Shown: positions 13,556 to 22,358, counted from the first letter of the stretch. The stretch: DNA of 30,896 nt from Streptomyces sp. NRRL S-118 (GCF_000716335.1 NZ_KL591011.1:53514-84409), one strand, 5' to 3'. Program-made: numbers and translations. The notes: a model not told the origin generated them from the sequence alone.

Positions 13556-14725
13556 CTAGTGGGCGGCGAGGAGGTGGTTCCAGGCCAGCTGGTCGAGGCG
13601 TTCGAAGGCCATGGAGCGGGCGGCCACCGCCGTGGGGTCGAAGGACTCGTGGGCGGAGGGGTCGGACAGGAGGGCGGCGAGACCGTCGTCGGCGGTGGGG
13701 CGGGAGAGGTCGGGGAGGCGGGAGGCCGCCAGAGCCTCCTGGACCTCGGGGTCGGCGCGGAAGGCCGCGGCGCGGGACTTGAGGACGAGGTAGTTGCGCA
13801 TGCAGTTCTTCGCCGACTCCCAGACGCCGTCGAAGCCGTCCGTGCGCACCGGCTTGAAGTCGAAGTGGCGCGGGCCCGCGTAGCCGGCGCTCTCCAGCAG
13901 GTCGACCAGCCAGAAGGCCTGGCGCAGGTCGCCCGCGCCGAAGCGGAGGTCCTGGTCGTACTTGATGCCGGACTGGCCGTTGAGGTCGATGTGGAAGAGC
14001 TTGCCCGCCCACAGCGCCTGTGCGATGCCGTGCGGGAAGTTGAGGCCGGCCATCTGCTCGTGGCCGACCTCCGGGTTGACGCCGACCAGGTGGGGGCGCT
14101 CCAGGCGCTCGATGAAGGCGAGGGCGTGCCCGATGGTGGGCAGGAGGATGTCGCCGCGGGGTTCGTTGGGCTTGGGCTCGATGGCGAAGCGCAGGTCGTA
14201 GCGCTGCTCGGTGACGTACTGGCCGAGCAGGTCGAAGGCTTCCTTCATGCGGTCGAGGGCGGCGCGGACGTCCTTCGCCGCACCGGACTCCGCCCCTTCG
14301 CGGCCGCCCCACGCGACGTACACCTCCGCGCCGAGTTCGGCGGCGAGGTCGATGGTGCGGATCGTCTTGCGCAGCGCGTAGCGGCGGACGTCGCGGTCGT
14401 TGGCGGTGAACGCGCCGTCCTTGAAGACCGGGTGCGTGAAGAGGTTCGTCGTGGCCATCGGGACCTTCAGGCCAGTGCGGTCCAGCGCGTCGCGGAACCG
14501 CTTGACGGCGGCCTCGCGCTCGGCGCCGGAGGCCCCGAAGGGGATCAGGTCGTCGTCGTGGAAGGTCACTCCGTACGCGCCCAGGGCGGCCAGGCGCTCC
14601 ACCGACTCGACCGGGTCGAGCGGCGGGCGGGTGGCGGTGCCGAAGGGGTCGACGCCTCGCCAGCCGACGGTCCAGAGGCCGAACGTGAACCTGTCCTCGG
14701 GGGTGGGGGTGAAGCGCTCCGGCAT
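13556..14725 (-). CDS. xylA: xylose isomerase
   Basis: This 389-residue enzyme converts D-xylose to D-xylulose with two divalent metals. It is the short, actinobacterial class of xylose isomerase. Catalytic His55 (GVTFHDDDL), the E183-P-K185 segment ([12 protein letters not shown]), the metal residues E219 and H222 ([13 protein letters not shown]), D247 ([10 protein letters not shown]) and the D257/D259 pair (KYDQDLRFG) are all present, so it should be active. The ATG at 14723-14725 has GAGGGG 7 bases upstream and gives the standard N-terminus ([15 protein letters not shown]). It is divergent from xylB across 123 bases that hold the promoters and likely operators. Confidence 0.97.
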   Translation of the reverse strand: MPERFTPTPEDRFTFGLWTVGWRGVDPFGTATRPPLDPVESVERLAALGAYGVTFHDDDLIPFGASGAEREAAVKRFRDALDRTGLKVPMATTNLFTHPVFKDGAFTANDRDVRRYALRKTIRTIDLAAELGAEVYVAWGGREGAESGAAKDVRAALDRMKEAFDLLGQYVTEQRYDLRFAIEPKPNEPRGDILLPTIGHALAFIERLERPHLVGVNPEVGHEQMAGLNFPHGIAQALWAGKLFHIDLNGQSGIKYDQDLRFGAGDLRQAFWLVDLLESAGYAGPRHFDFKPVRTDGFDGVWESAKNCMRNYLVLKSRAAAFRADPEVQEALAASRLPDLSRPTADDGLAALLSDPSAHESFDPTAVAARSMAFERLDQLAWNHLLAAH

Positions 14726-14744
14726 GGTGGTGCCCCTCGTCGCT

Positions 14745-14770
14745 GATTTGTTTGCTCAGATTATTAATAG
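14745..14770. promoter_or_regulatory. AT-rich element GATTTGTTTG..., xylA side
   Basis: This AT-rich stretch in otherwise GC-rich DNA begins GATTTGTTT, the same nine bases that open the xylB-proximal element at 14824. It continues to TTATTAATA. It is a candidate site for the nearby ROK regulator, but a clear dyad is lacking. Confidence 0.35.
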
Positions 14771-14829
14771 GAGGACGTGGAGGCGAAGGCAAGACGGACA
14801 CGCTTGCCTGTCTTCCGTGGACCGATTTG

Positions 14830-14847
14830 TTTTGAGTACGATCAAAA
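14830..14847. promoter_or_regulatory. candidate xyl operator overlapping the xylB -10 and start
   Basis: A perfect inverted repeat TTTTGA-N6-TCAAAA. The spacer and the first arm base contain TACGAT (14837-14842), a -10 box ending 6 bases before the xylB ATG. A repressor bound here would block both RNA polymerase and the start of a leaderless message. Direct control by the ROK regulator is an inference. Confidence 0.55.
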
Positions 14848-14848
14848 A

Positions 14849-16294
14849 ATGGACCGACTCAGCTACGTGATCGGTGTGGACAGCTCCACACAGTCCACCA
14901 AGGCGGCCCTCGTCGACGCCGCCTCCGGCCGGGTCCTCGCCGTCGGGCGGGCCGCGCACGTCGTCACCGGGAGGGACGGGGCCCGGGAGAGCGACCCGGA
15001 GCTGTGGTGGCAGGCCCTCGTGGACGCGGTCACCCGCGCACTGGAAGGGGTCGACCCCCGCGCCGTCACCGGCATCGCGGTCGCCGCGCAGCAGCACGGG
15101 CTGGTGGTGCTGGACGGGACCGGACACGCGCTGCGCCCGGCGCTGCTGTGGAACGACACGCGCTCCGCGCCCCAGGCCGCCGCCCTCACCGCCGAGCTCG
15201 GGCCGCAGGGGTGGCTGGAGCGCACCGGCTCCGTACCGGTGGCGTCCATGACGGCCGCCAAGTGGCGGTGGCTGCGGGAGAACGAGCCGCGTGCGGCCGA
15301 GGCGGCCGCGGCCGTGCGCCTCCCCCACGACTTCCTCACCGAGCGGCTGAGCGGCGTGGCCGCGACCGACCCCGGCGACGCCTCCGGCACCTGCTGGTAC
15401 AACACGGCGACCGGCGCGTACGACCCGTTCCTGCTGGAGCTGCTGGAGCTGGACGGCTCCCTGCTCCCCGACGTCGCCCCGGGCGGGGCGGCGTGCGCGG
15501 GGCGGCTGACCGCGGCGGCGGCGAAGGAGCTCGGCCTCCCGGAGGGCATCCCCGTCGCCGCCGGCACCGGCGACAACATGGCCGCGGCCGTGGGCCTCGG
15601 GCTCGGCCGTCAGGGGCTCCTCGGCCATCCGGTTGTCTCGCTGGGCACGTCCGGCACGGTGTTCGCGGCCACCGGCACCCGCCCGGCCACGGCCGCGCTC
15701 GCCGGCTTCGCCGCCACCGACGGCGCCGGGACGTACCTGCCGCTGGGGTGCACCCTCAACTGCACGCTCGCCGTCGACAAGGTGGCCGGGCTGCTGGGCC
15801 TCGACCGTGAGGACGCCGTGCCCGGCGGCGAGGCCGTCCTGCTGCCCTACCTCGACGGGGAGCGCACCCCCGACCTGCCGCGTGCCGCCGGGCTGCTCAC
15901 CGGGCTGCGGCACGCCACCACGCCGCAGCAGCTCCTGGGCGCGGCGTACGAAGGCGCGGCGTTCACGCTGCTGCGCGCGCTCGACGCGCTGCCCGGTGCC
16001 GTTCCGGAGGCGCCCCTGCGGCTCATCGGGGGCGGTGCCCGGGGGCGCGCATGGCAGGCGACGGTGCGGCGGCTCTCCGGGCGGGCCGTCGTCGTGCCCC
16101 GTACCACCGAGCTCGTGGCCCTCGGCGCCGCCGCCCTCGCCGCGGGCGCGGCCGCCGGCGAGGACCCGGTCGCCGTCGCCACCGCGTGGGGGGCCGGCGA
16201 AGGTGAGGAGTACCCGCCCCTCGAGCGCGACCGTGCCGCCCGGGACCGCATCGCCGCGGTCCTGGACACCCACCTCTCCCTGGGAGCCCCATGA
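14849..16294 (+). CDS. xylB: xylulokinase
   Basis: This 481-residue FGGY-family kinase phosphorylates D-xylulose to xylulose 5-phosphate for the pentose phosphate pathway. It begins MDRLSYVIGVDSSTQSTKAA, with the phosphate-binding DSSTQS at 11-16. The catalytic base is Asp242 in AAGTGDNMAAAVGLG, and the ATP-domain blocks VSLGTSGTVFA and LRLIGGGARGRAWQ are present. The ATG at 14849 starts the first beta strand; it has no ribosome-binding site, and a TACGAT -10 box ends 6 bases before it, so a leaderless mRNA is likely. The upstream extension to 14777 would run through the operator and is rejected. Its stop overlaps the GH31 remnant's ATG (ATGA). Confidence 0.95.
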   Translation: MDRLSYVIGVDSSTQSTKAALVDAASGRVLAVGRAAHVVTGRDGARESDPELWWQALVDAVTRALEGVDPRAVTGIAVAAQQHGLVVLDGTGHALRPALLWNDTRSAPQAAALTAELGPQGWLERTGSVPVASMTAAKWRWLRENEPRAAEAAAAVRLPHDFLTERLSGVAATDPGDASGTCWYNTATGAYDPFLLELLELDGSLLPDVAPGGAACAGRLTAAAAKELGLPEGIPVAAGTGDNMAAAVGLGLGRQGLLGHPVVSLGTSGTVFAATGTRPATAALAGFAATDGAGTYLPLGCTLNCTLAVDKVAGLLGLDREDAVPGGEAVLLPYLDGERTPDLPRAAGLLTGLRHATTPQQLLGAAYEGAAFTLLRALDALPGAVPEAPLRLIGGGARGRAWQATVRRLSGRAVVVPRTTELVALGAAALAAGAAAGEDPVAVATAWGAGEGEEYPPLERDRAARDRIAAVLDTHLSLGAP

Positions 16295-16825
16295 GGTTGA
16301 CCGACGGCTTCCGGCTGCTGCGCGACGGCGTCCGGGTCTCGTACGCCACCGAAGTGCGCGACCTGCACGTCAGCGACGACCACTTCACCGCGTACGCGGC
16401 CGTGCGGCGCGTGGAGCACCGGGGGCACACCCTCAACCCGCCGCTGCTGACGGTGGAGTGCTTCTCCCCCGCCGAGGGCGTCATCGGCGTCCGCACCACC
16501 CACCACGCCGGGAAGGCCCAAGTCGCCGCCGCCGTGCTGTACCTCCCGCGGCCCGGACGCGGCGCGAGGGTTCCGTCCCGAGCTGACCAGCGGGCCGCTC
16601 ACCGTCCGCCTCGACCGGGACGGGCCCTGGGGGCTCACGTTCCTGGACGCCGGCGGGCGGCGGCTGACCGCCGTCGAGGAGGAGAGCGGTGGAGGCGCTG
16701 CCGGGCGCGGTCGGGGGGCGGAGCTGCGGGTCCGCGCGAGGGGCACGGACCGGCCGTTCCGGTTGCGGGTGGTCGGCGGCGGCTCGGCACGGGGCACCGG
16801 TGAGGTGACCGTGCGGCTCCGCTGA
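16291..16825 (+). pseudogene. remnant of a GH31 alpha-xylosidase gene
   Basis: The first 75 codons (MRLTDGFRLLRDGVRVSYAT, then LLTVECFSPAEGVIGVR and THHAG) look like the N-terminus of YicI-type alpha-xylosidases of GH31. Near 16560 the frame is lost. The continuation is in the next frame, from 16571: FRPELTSGPLTVRLDRDGPW followed by GLTFLDAGGRRLTAVEEE, again GH31 N-domain-like. After a short Gly-rich join it reads ELRVRARGTDRPFRLRVVGG and stops at 16823-16825, which resembles an enzyme C-terminus. The whole catalytic barrel (roughly 500 residues) is missing. An intact gene would release xylose from xyloglucan fragments to feed xylA and xylB. The ATG is coupled to the xylB stop. The original frame stays open to 16803 but encodes only shadow sequence. 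Confidence 0.7.
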
Positions 16826-16906
16826 ACCCGCGGGCGGGCGCGGGTCGATCCCCCTGTAACCGCGGGCGGCGGCGGGCGCGGGTGGCTCCGCTGAGCCCGC
16901 GGGCGG
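16815..16906 (+). repeat. imperfect direct repeat around the pseudogene end
   Basis: Bases 16815-16837 and 16884-16906 are copies of the same 23-base segment (GGCTCCGCTGA then CCCGCGGGCGG, one mismatch), 69 bases apart. A further CCGCGGGCGGCGG tract lies between. The first copy contains the pseudogene's stop codon. Confidence 0.75.
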
Positions 16907-16928
16907 CGGGCGTGCGGGCGCGACGGTT

Positions 16929-16934
16929 TACCGT
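16929..16934 (+). promoter_or_regulatory. -10 box (TACCGT) of the pseudouridine synthase gene, leaderless
   Basis: TACCGT ends 6 bases before the GTG at 16941. There is no ribosome-binding site, so transcription should begin at the start codon. Confidence 0.6.
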
Positions 16935-16940
16935 GGGGCC

Positions 16941-17897
16941 GTGAGACGGAGAACGAAGGTGCCCGCGGCGCCGTTGCCGCAGGTCGCGGGGGTCGATCCG
17001 GTGCGGCTGCGGCTGCCAGCCGACCCCGCCGGGGCGTGGCCGACCGTGCGGGACCACCTGCTCGCGCGGTACGCGGGGGCCATCGGCGCCGGGCGGGTGG
17101 AGGCGATGCTCGCGGAGGGCCGGTTCGTCGGGGCGGACGGGGCCGCCGTCCGTGCGGACGAACCGTACACGGCGGGGCGCCACCTGTGGTTCCACCGGGA
17201 CCTCCCGCCCGAGGAGCGGGTGCCGTTCGAGGTCGGGATCGTGTACCGCGACGAGCGGATCGTGATCGCCGACAAGCCCCACTTCCTGGCCACCACACCG
17301 CGGGGGCGGCACGTGACCGAGACCGCGCTGGCGCGGCTGCGGCGTGATCTCCGGCTGCCCGCGCTCCAGCCCGCGCACCGGCTGGACCGGCTGACGGCGG
17401 GGCTGGCGCTGTTCGTCGTACGGCCGGAGGACCGGGGCGCCTACCAGGCACTGTTCCGGGACCGGCGGGTGCGCAAGGAGTACGAGGCGGTGGCCCCGTA
17501 CGACCCCGGCCTCGCGCTGCCCGTCACCGTACGCAGCCGGATCGTGAAGGAGCGGGGGGTCCTGGCGGCCCGCGAGGAGCCGGGCGAGCCGAACAGCGAG
17601 AGCCGTATCGAGCTGATCGAGCACCGGGGCGGGCTCGGCCGGTACCGGCTGGTGCCGGCGACCGGCCAGACCCATCAGCTGAGGGTCCACCTGAACCGGC
17701 TGGGCATACCGATCCTGCACGACCCGCTGTATCCGGTGGTGCGGGAGGACGGCCCGGAGGACTACGCCCGTCCGCTCCAACTCCTCGCCCGGTCACTGGA
17801 GTTCACCGACCCGTTCACCGGCGCCGGACGGCGGTTCGCCAGCGGCCTGGCGCTCGCGCCGCTGCCCGGCGACGACGGAAAGGTTTCGGCCGGATGA
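16941..17897 (+). CDS. RluA-family RNA pseudouridine synthase
   Basis: This 318-residue enzyme isomerises uridine to pseudouridine in RNA. The catalytic motif PAHRLDRLTAGL places the nucleophile at Asp149. YEAVAPYDPG, RYRLVPATGQTHQLRVHLNR and LHDPLYPVV are standard RluA-family blocks. Residues about 35-85 form a short N-terminal domain resembling the S4-like region of these enzymes (VRDHLLARYAGAIGAGRVEAM). The modified RNA position cannot be told from the sequence. The GTG start is supported by a -10 box 6 bases upstream, implying a leaderless transcript, and in-frame alternatives upstream are lacking. The MCO-like gene follows after 75 bases, possibly under its own control. Confidence 0.93.
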   Translation: MRRRTKVPAAPLPQVAGVDPVRLRLPADPAGAWPTVRDHLLARYAGAIGAGRVEAMLAEGRFVGADGAAVRADEPYTAGRHLWFHRDLPPEERVPFEVGIVYRDERIVIADKPHFLATTPRGRHVTETALARLRRDLRLPALQPAHRLDRLTAGLALFVVRPEDRGAYQALFRDRRVRKEYEAVAPYDPGLALPVTVRSRIVKERGVLAAREEPGEPNSESRIELIEHRGGLGRYRLVPATGQTHQLRVHLNRLGIPILHDPLYPVVREDGPEDYARPLQLLARSLEFTDPFTGAGRRFASGLALAPLPGDDGKVSAG

Positions 17898-17972
17898 GGC
17901 GGGACCGGCAACTGCTCGGCGCGGGGACCTGTCCTCACTGACGCGGGGTCGTCACTGCGTCACGGGGGAAAC

Positions 17973-19826
17973 ATGAACGATGCCATCGAGGACATCGCCG
18001 CGAGGATCGTCGCGGCCGTGTCGGGCAGCGCCGCCGGCACGGACGGCGAGCTGGTCCCCTACACCGATCCGCTGACCGTGCCGCCCGTGATCCGGCCGGG
18101 CCGGGACGAGCGGCAGGTGATCGGGATCGCGCTGCGGCCGACGTGGGTGCGGATGCACTCGCAGCTGCCGCCGACGCTGATGTGGGGGTACGGGGGCAGC
18201 GTGCCGGGCCCGACGATCGAGGTGCGGCGAGGGCAGCGCGTCCGGGTCGACTGGACCAACCGCATCCCGCCCGGCAGCCCGCACCCGGTCACCGCCGTGG
18301 CGGTGGAACGGGTGCCGGGGCAGGCCGATCCGCACAACCGGCCCGGGCGGCAGGGCGCGGAGCCGGACGGGGACGTGGCGGCGCTGCCGGCCCGGTCGGT
18401 GACGGGCCTGCACGGTGCCCCGGCGGGCGGCGGCGACGACATCCGGCCGGACGACGCCGTGGAGTACGGCTGTACGCAGCGGGCGGAGTACCCGAACGAC
18501 CACCGGGCCGTGCAGTGGTGGTACCGCGACCACGCCCGGGGCATCTCGCGGTGGAACGCGTACGCGGGCCTCGTCGGCACCTACCTGGTGCGGGACGACG
18601 AGGAGGACGCCCTCGGGCTGCCGTCCGGGGAGCGCGAGGTGCCGCTGATCCTGGCCGACCGGAACCTGGACCGGGAGGACGAAGCGGCCGGCGGCCGGCT
18701 CAGCGGGCGGCTCCTCCACAAGACGACGCTCGTGACCCGCGAGCACCCGGAGACGGGCCGTCCTGTGACGCTGCCGTTCCTGGGGCCGTACACGACGGTC
18801 AACGGGACGATCTGGCCGTATCTGGACGTGGTGGACGGCTGGTACCGCTTCCGGATGGTGAACGCCTCGAACGCGCGCGTGTACGACCTCGTCCTCGTCG
18901 ACGACGAGGACAATCCGGTGCCCGGGGTCGTGCACCTCATCGGCGGTGACGGCGGGCTGCTGCCGCGGCCGGTGCCGGTGGACTTCGGGTTCGGCGCGCC
19001 GCTGACGATCGCGCCGGCCGAGCGGCTCGACCTGCTGCTGGACTTCCGGGCGCTGGCGGGGCGCCGCGTGCGGCTGGTCAACAAGGCGGCGGGGCAGGCG
19101 CCGGGCGTGCCGGACGCGGCATGGGACGTGCCGTACCCGCAGGTCATGGAGTTCCGGGTGGCACGGGGCGAGGGGACCGACGCCTTCGCGCTGCCGGCGG
19201 TGCTGTCCCGGTCCTGCCGGCGGTCGGAGCCGGAGGACCGGGGGTTCCGGCGGCGGCTGGTCGTGCTGACGCCGCCCACGACGGCGGGCGGGGGCGGCCG
19301 TCCGGAGCTCTGGGAGATGGAGGAGCTCGACGACGCGCGGGCCCGGCCGCCGGCGCCTGGGGTGGTCCAGGTCCGCGGGCCGGACGGGGCGGTGCGCACC
19401 TACCGGCGCACGGCCCGCCGGGCCGGTGACGGGCCCGGCTTCGCGGTGCGGGAGGGCACGGACGAGGAGTGGTCCCTGCTGAACCTGGGCGCGCCGCTGT
19501 GCCCGGTGCACATCCCCCTCGCGGACTGCCGGGTCGCCGGGCGGGAGGCGTACGCGGTGGACGGGTTCGATCCGGCGCTGGGCGGGACACGGGCGCCGGT
19601 GGCGTACGACGGGGGCCGGCGGATCCCCGTGCCGCCCGGCGAGCAGGGCTGGAAGGACGTGTTCCGGGTGGCCGGGGGCGAGATGGTGCGGGTGAGGGGC
19701 CGGTTCGCGGGGGCGTACGGGCGGTTCGCGTACCGCTGCACCGTGCTGGAGCACGCGGACGCGGGCATGGAGCGGCCCTTCGTGGTGCTGCCCGATGAGG
19801 TGCCGGGGTTCACGGGCGGCGAGTGA
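17973..19826 (+). CDS. multicopper oxidase homologue lacking most copper ligands
   Basis: The 617-residue protein aligns by eye along its length with CotA/phenoxazinone-synthase-type three-domain oxidases, including [51 protein letters not shown] and [15 protein letters not shown]. Copper positions are mostly destroyed. HxH motif 1 is G145-L-H147, HxH motif 2 is R185-D-H187, HPxHxH is C510-P-V-H513-I-P515, and the HCHxxxH motif is R588-C589-T590...H594 with Met599 kept. Only three of eight trinuclear-site histidines remain, and the type 1 site has Cys in place of its first His. Laccase-type activity is therefore unlikely; a structural role as in FtsP/SufI, or another cofactor, is possible. 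There is no signal peptide. GGGGGAA precedes the ATG. Confidence 0.85.
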   Translation: MNDAIEDIAARIVAAVSGSAAGTDGELVPYTDPLTVPPVIRPGRDERQVIGIALRPTWVRMHSQLPPTLMWGYGGSVPGPTIEVRRGQRVRVDWTNRIPPGSPHPVTAVAVERVPGQADPHNRPGRQGAEPDGDVAALPARSVTGLHGAPAGGGDDIRPDDAVEYGCTQRAEYPNDHRAVQWWYRDHARGISRWNAYAGLVGTYLVRDDEEDALGLPSGEREVPLILADRNLDREDEAAGGRLSGRLLHKTTLVTREHPETGRPVTLPFLGPYTTVNGTIWPYLDVVDGWYRFRMVNASNARVYDLVLVDDEDNPVPGVVHLIGGDGGLLPRPVPVDFGFGAPLTIAPAERLDLLLDFRALAGRRVRLVNKAAGQAPGVPDAAWDVPYPQVMEFRVARGEGTDAFALPAVLSRSCRRSEPEDRGFRRRLVVLTPPTTAGGGGRPELWEMEELDDARARPPAPGVVQVRGPDGAVRTYRRTARRAGDGPGFAVREGTDEEWSLLNLGAPLCPVHIPLADCRVAGREAYAVDGFDPALGGTRAPVAYDGGRRIPVPPGEQGWKDVFRVAGGEMVRVRGRFAGAYGRFAYRCTVLEHADAGMERPFVVLPDEVPGFTGGE

Positions 19827-19863
19827 CCCGGCGACCGGGGGCCGGGTACCGGGCACGTCACGG

Positions 19864-19900
19864 GGAACCCCCGCCGGACGGGGTGTCCGGCGGGGGTTCC
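19864..19900. terminator. bidirectional terminator between the MCO homologue and the permease
   Basis: A perfect 16-bp stem (19864-19879 with 19885-19900) and a GGGGT loop lie between convergent genes. It is the longest perfect hairpin found in the window. Confidence 0.85.
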
Positions 19901-19966
19901 GTGTCGGTCGTACGGTCCGGCGTACGCCAGGGGGCGCGCCGGTCCGGCGTGCCCGCGGGGGTCGCG

Positions 19967-21433
19967 TCAGTCCCGCGTACCGGCCTCGGTGAGCGACAGG
20001 ACGCGCTTGCGGACCAGGAACCAGCCGCCGACCAGCAGCGCCGCGATGAGCGGCACGAAGTTCACGGTGGTCCGGCCGACGCCGCCGCCCCACCACATCA
20101 GACCGAGGACGGAGGCGAGGAACACCAGGGTCACGATCTGCGTGTACGGGGCCCAGGGCAGCTGGTACGACGGCCGGCTGACCTTGCCCTCCTTCGAGCG
20201 CGACCAGAACAGCAGCGAGCAGAGCATGATCATGCCCCAGGTGCCGAGGATGCCGATGGAGGCGAGGTTCAGCACGATCTCGAACGCCTCGCCGGGCATG
20301 AGGTAGTTCAGGCCGACGCCCAGCACGCCGAAGCCGGCGGTGAGCAGGATGCCGCCGTAGGGCACCTGGCCCTTGTTCATGCGGGCGGTGAACTTGGGCG
20401 CGGAGCCGGCCATGGCCATCGAGCGCAGGATGCGGCCGGTGGAATACAGGCCGGAGTTCAGGCTGGAGAGGGCGGCGGTGAGGACGACCAGGTTCATGAT
20501 GCCGGCCATGCCCGGGATGCCGAGCTTGTCGAACACGGTGACGAACGGGCTCTGGTCGCCGGAGTACGAGGTGTACGGCAGCAGCAGCGCGAGCAGGACG
20601 ACCGAGCCGACGTAGAACAGGCCCACGCGCCACATGATCGAGTTGATCGCCTTGGGCATGATCTTCTCGGGGTTCTCGGTCTCACCTGCGGCGACGCCGA
20701 CCAGCTCGACGGAGGCGTACGCGAAGACGACACCCTGGACGACCATCAGCATCGGCAGCATGCCCATCGGGAAGATGCCGCCGTTGTCGGTGATGGTGGC
20801 CAGCCCCGGGGTGTGGCCGCCGACCTCGTGCTGGGTGGCGACCAGGAAGATGCCGACGCACATGAAGATCACCAGCGCGGCGACCTTGATGATCGCGAAC
20901 CAGAACTCCATCTCGCCGAAGTACTTCACCGAGATCAGGTTCGCGGTGAGGACGACGGCGAGGGCGATGAGGGCGAGGATCCACTGCGGGATGTCGCTGA
21001 ACATGGCCCAGAAGTGGGCGTAGGTCGCGGCCGCGGTGATGTCGGCGACGGCGGTGGTCGACCAGTTGAGGAAGTACAGCCAGCCTGCCGTGTAGGCGCC
21101 CTTCTCGCCCATGAACTCACGGGCGTAGGAGACGAAGGCACCGGAGGAGGGACGGTAGAGCACCAGCTCACCGAGGGCCCGGACGACGAAGAAGGCGAAG
21201 ACGCCGCAGACGGCGTACGCGATCGCGAGGGAAGGACCCGCGCCCGCGAGGCGGCCGCCTGCACCGAGGAAGAGGCCGGTGCCGATCGCGCCGCCGATGG
21301 CGATCATGTTGACGTGCCGGGACTTGAGGTCCTTGCTGTAACCGGCGTCACCGGCGTCGATGTGGGGGGTGCCCGTCGCCGCGGGGGTTCCCGGGCTCAG
21401 GGTGTCGGCCGCAGGCATGGTGCGGTCACTCAT
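19967..21433 (-). CDS. ansP: amino acid permease, AnsP-like (L-asparagine)
   Basis: This 488-residue APC-superfamily transporter has about 12 membrane helices. The cytosolic N-terminus leads into YSKDLKSRHVNMIAIGGAIG, then TGLFLGAGGRLAGAGPSLAI, and LGELVLYRPSSGAFVSYARE. These blocks are very close to E. coli AnsP, so L-asparagine uptake by proton symport is the best guess; GABA or another amino acid cannot be ruled out. The conserved ASVELVGVAAGETENPEK segment is present. The start at 21431-21433 (MSDRTMPAA) has only a weak AAAGGCGA site, and MPAADTL at 21418 is an alternative. It converges with the MCO homologue and lies 200 bases beyond the gntR stop. Confidence 0.88.
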   Translation of the reverse strand: MSDRTMPAADTLSPGTPAATGTPHIDAGDAGYSKDLKSRHVNMIAIGGAIGTGLFLGAGGRLAGAGPSLAIAYAVCGVFAFFVVRALGELVLYRPSSGAFVSYAREFMGEKGAYTAGWLYFLNWSTTAVADITAAATYAHFWAMFSDIPQWILALIALAVVLTANLISVKYFGEMEFWFAIIKVAALVIFMCVGIFLVATQHEVGGHTPGLATITDNGGIFPMGMLPMLMVVQGVVFAYASVELVGVAAGETENPEKIMPKAINSIMWRVGLFYVGSVVLLALLLPYTSYSGDQSPFVTVFDKLGIPGMAGIMNLVVLTAALSSLNSGLYSTGRILRSMAMAGSAPKFTARMNKGQVPYGGILLTAGFGVLGVGLNYLMPGEAFEIVLNLASIGILGTWGMIMLCSLLFWSRSKEGKVSRPSYQLPWAPYTQIVTLVFLASVLGLMWWGGGVGRTTVNFVPLIAALLVGGWFLVRKRVLSLTEAGTRD

Positions 21434-21634
21434 CTGGAAAGTCGCCTTTGTGAGGGGTCGTGCGGTATCAGCCGTACGCAGGTGATGAGGGTGGTCACCG
21501 TGGCACGCAGGCCAGGGCACATAGTCACGGCTGCGCTGCCGTTTTGGCTGTGGCCTATGTCACGTACGGGCGGATCTGAGGTGTTTTTGAGGTTACCGGC
21601 CGGTTAATCGGCTTCAGCAGTTTAAGGGCGCCGG

Positions 21635-22336
21635 TCAGGGGGCGAGCACATCGAGCTCGCGCAGGGCCCCGACCGCGATCTGCCGGGTGAGCTCCTCGGC
21701 GCGCACCGCGTCCCGCGCCCGGACCGCCTCGGCGACCTGGACATGGAGGGTGACGGCGGCTGGATCGGGGTCCTCGAACATCACGTGGTGGTGGGTGCGG
21801 CCGGTGAGGACCTCCGCGACGACGTCGCCGAGCCGCGCGAACATCTCGTTGCCGGAGGCGTTGAGCACGACGCGATGGAAGGCGATGTCGTGGACCAGGT
21901 ACGCGTCGAGCTGCCGGCCGCGGGAGGTGGCCACCATCCCGAGGGCCTGCTCGGTGAGCTCGCGGCACTGCTCGGGGGTGGCGTGGACGGCGGCCAGCCC
22001 GGCGGCCACCGGCTCGACCGCGGAGCGCAGCACGGTGAGCGAGCGCAGCTGGCGGGGGCGGTCGGCGCCGGCCAGCCGCCAGCGGATGACCTGGGGGTCG
22101 TAGACGTTCCACTGCGCGGTGGGCCGGACGGTCACGCCGACGCGGCGGCGGGACTCGACGAGGTGCATCGACTCCAGGACGCGGACGACCTCGCGGACGA
22201 CCGTGCGGGACACCTCGAAGCGCTGGGCGAGCTCGTCGGTGCGCAGGACGCTGCCGGGCGGGTACTCCCCCGCGGTGATGGCGAGACCCAGGGTGTCCAG
22301 CACATGCGTATGGAGCCCCCGGGCCTGAGTCGTCAT
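21635..22336 (-). CDS. gntR: GntR-family regulator, FadR subfamily
   Basis: The 233-residue regulator has an N-terminal winged helix-turn-helix (about 8-72; TDELAQRFEVSRTVVREVVR is the HTH) and an all-helical FCD ligand domain. The FCD domain carries the metal-site pattern AYLVHDIAFHRVVLNASGNE, HVMFED and LHVQVAEAVRARD. Divergence from gntK-gntP suggests it represses gluconate catabolism and is released by gluconate or 6-phosphogluconate, as described for the S. coelicolor gntRKPZ cluster. The ATG at 22334-22336 follows a TACGCT -10 box by 6 bases and has no ribosome-binding site, so it is probably leaderless. A perfect palindrome 23 bases upstream is a likely autoregulatory operator. Confidence 0.92.
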   Translation of the reverse strand: MTTQARGLHTHVLDTLGLAITAGEYPPGSVLRTDELAQRFEVSRTVVREVVRVLESMHLVESRRRVGVTVRPTAQWNVYDPQVIRWRLAGADRPRQLRSLTVLRSAVEPVAAGLAAVHATPEQCRELTEQALGMVATSRGRQLDAYLVHDIAFHRVVLNASGNEMFARLGDVVAEVLTGRTHHHVMFEDPDPAAVTLHVQVAEAVRARDAVRAEELTRQIAVGALRELDVLAP

Positions 22337-22342
22337 GTGCTC

Positions 22343-22348
22343 AGCGTA
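22343..22348 (-). promoter_or_regulatory. -10 box (TACGCT) of gntR, leaderless
   Basis: On the minus strand TACGCT ends 6 bases before the gntR ATG. The palindrome at 22359-22375 lies where the -35 would be. Confidence 0.55.
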
Positions 22349-22358
22349 ACCGGCGGCG

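Noticed and set aside
11967..14801. Very long minus-strand open frame spanning tRNA-Leu, the ROK gene and xylA
   Set aside because: It crosses a tRNA gene and two real genes in other frames and is low-complexity Arg/Pro/Gly-rich.
16291..16803. Intact 170-residue hypothetical protein in the first frame
   Set aside because: Only the first 75 residues resemble a family; beyond about 16560 this frame is Arg/Gly/Pro-rich shadow, while homology-like sequence continues in the next frame.
17973..19826. Active phenoxazinone synthase or laccase
   Set aside because: Too many copper-binding histidines are replaced, and no actinomycin-type biosynthetic genes are nearby.
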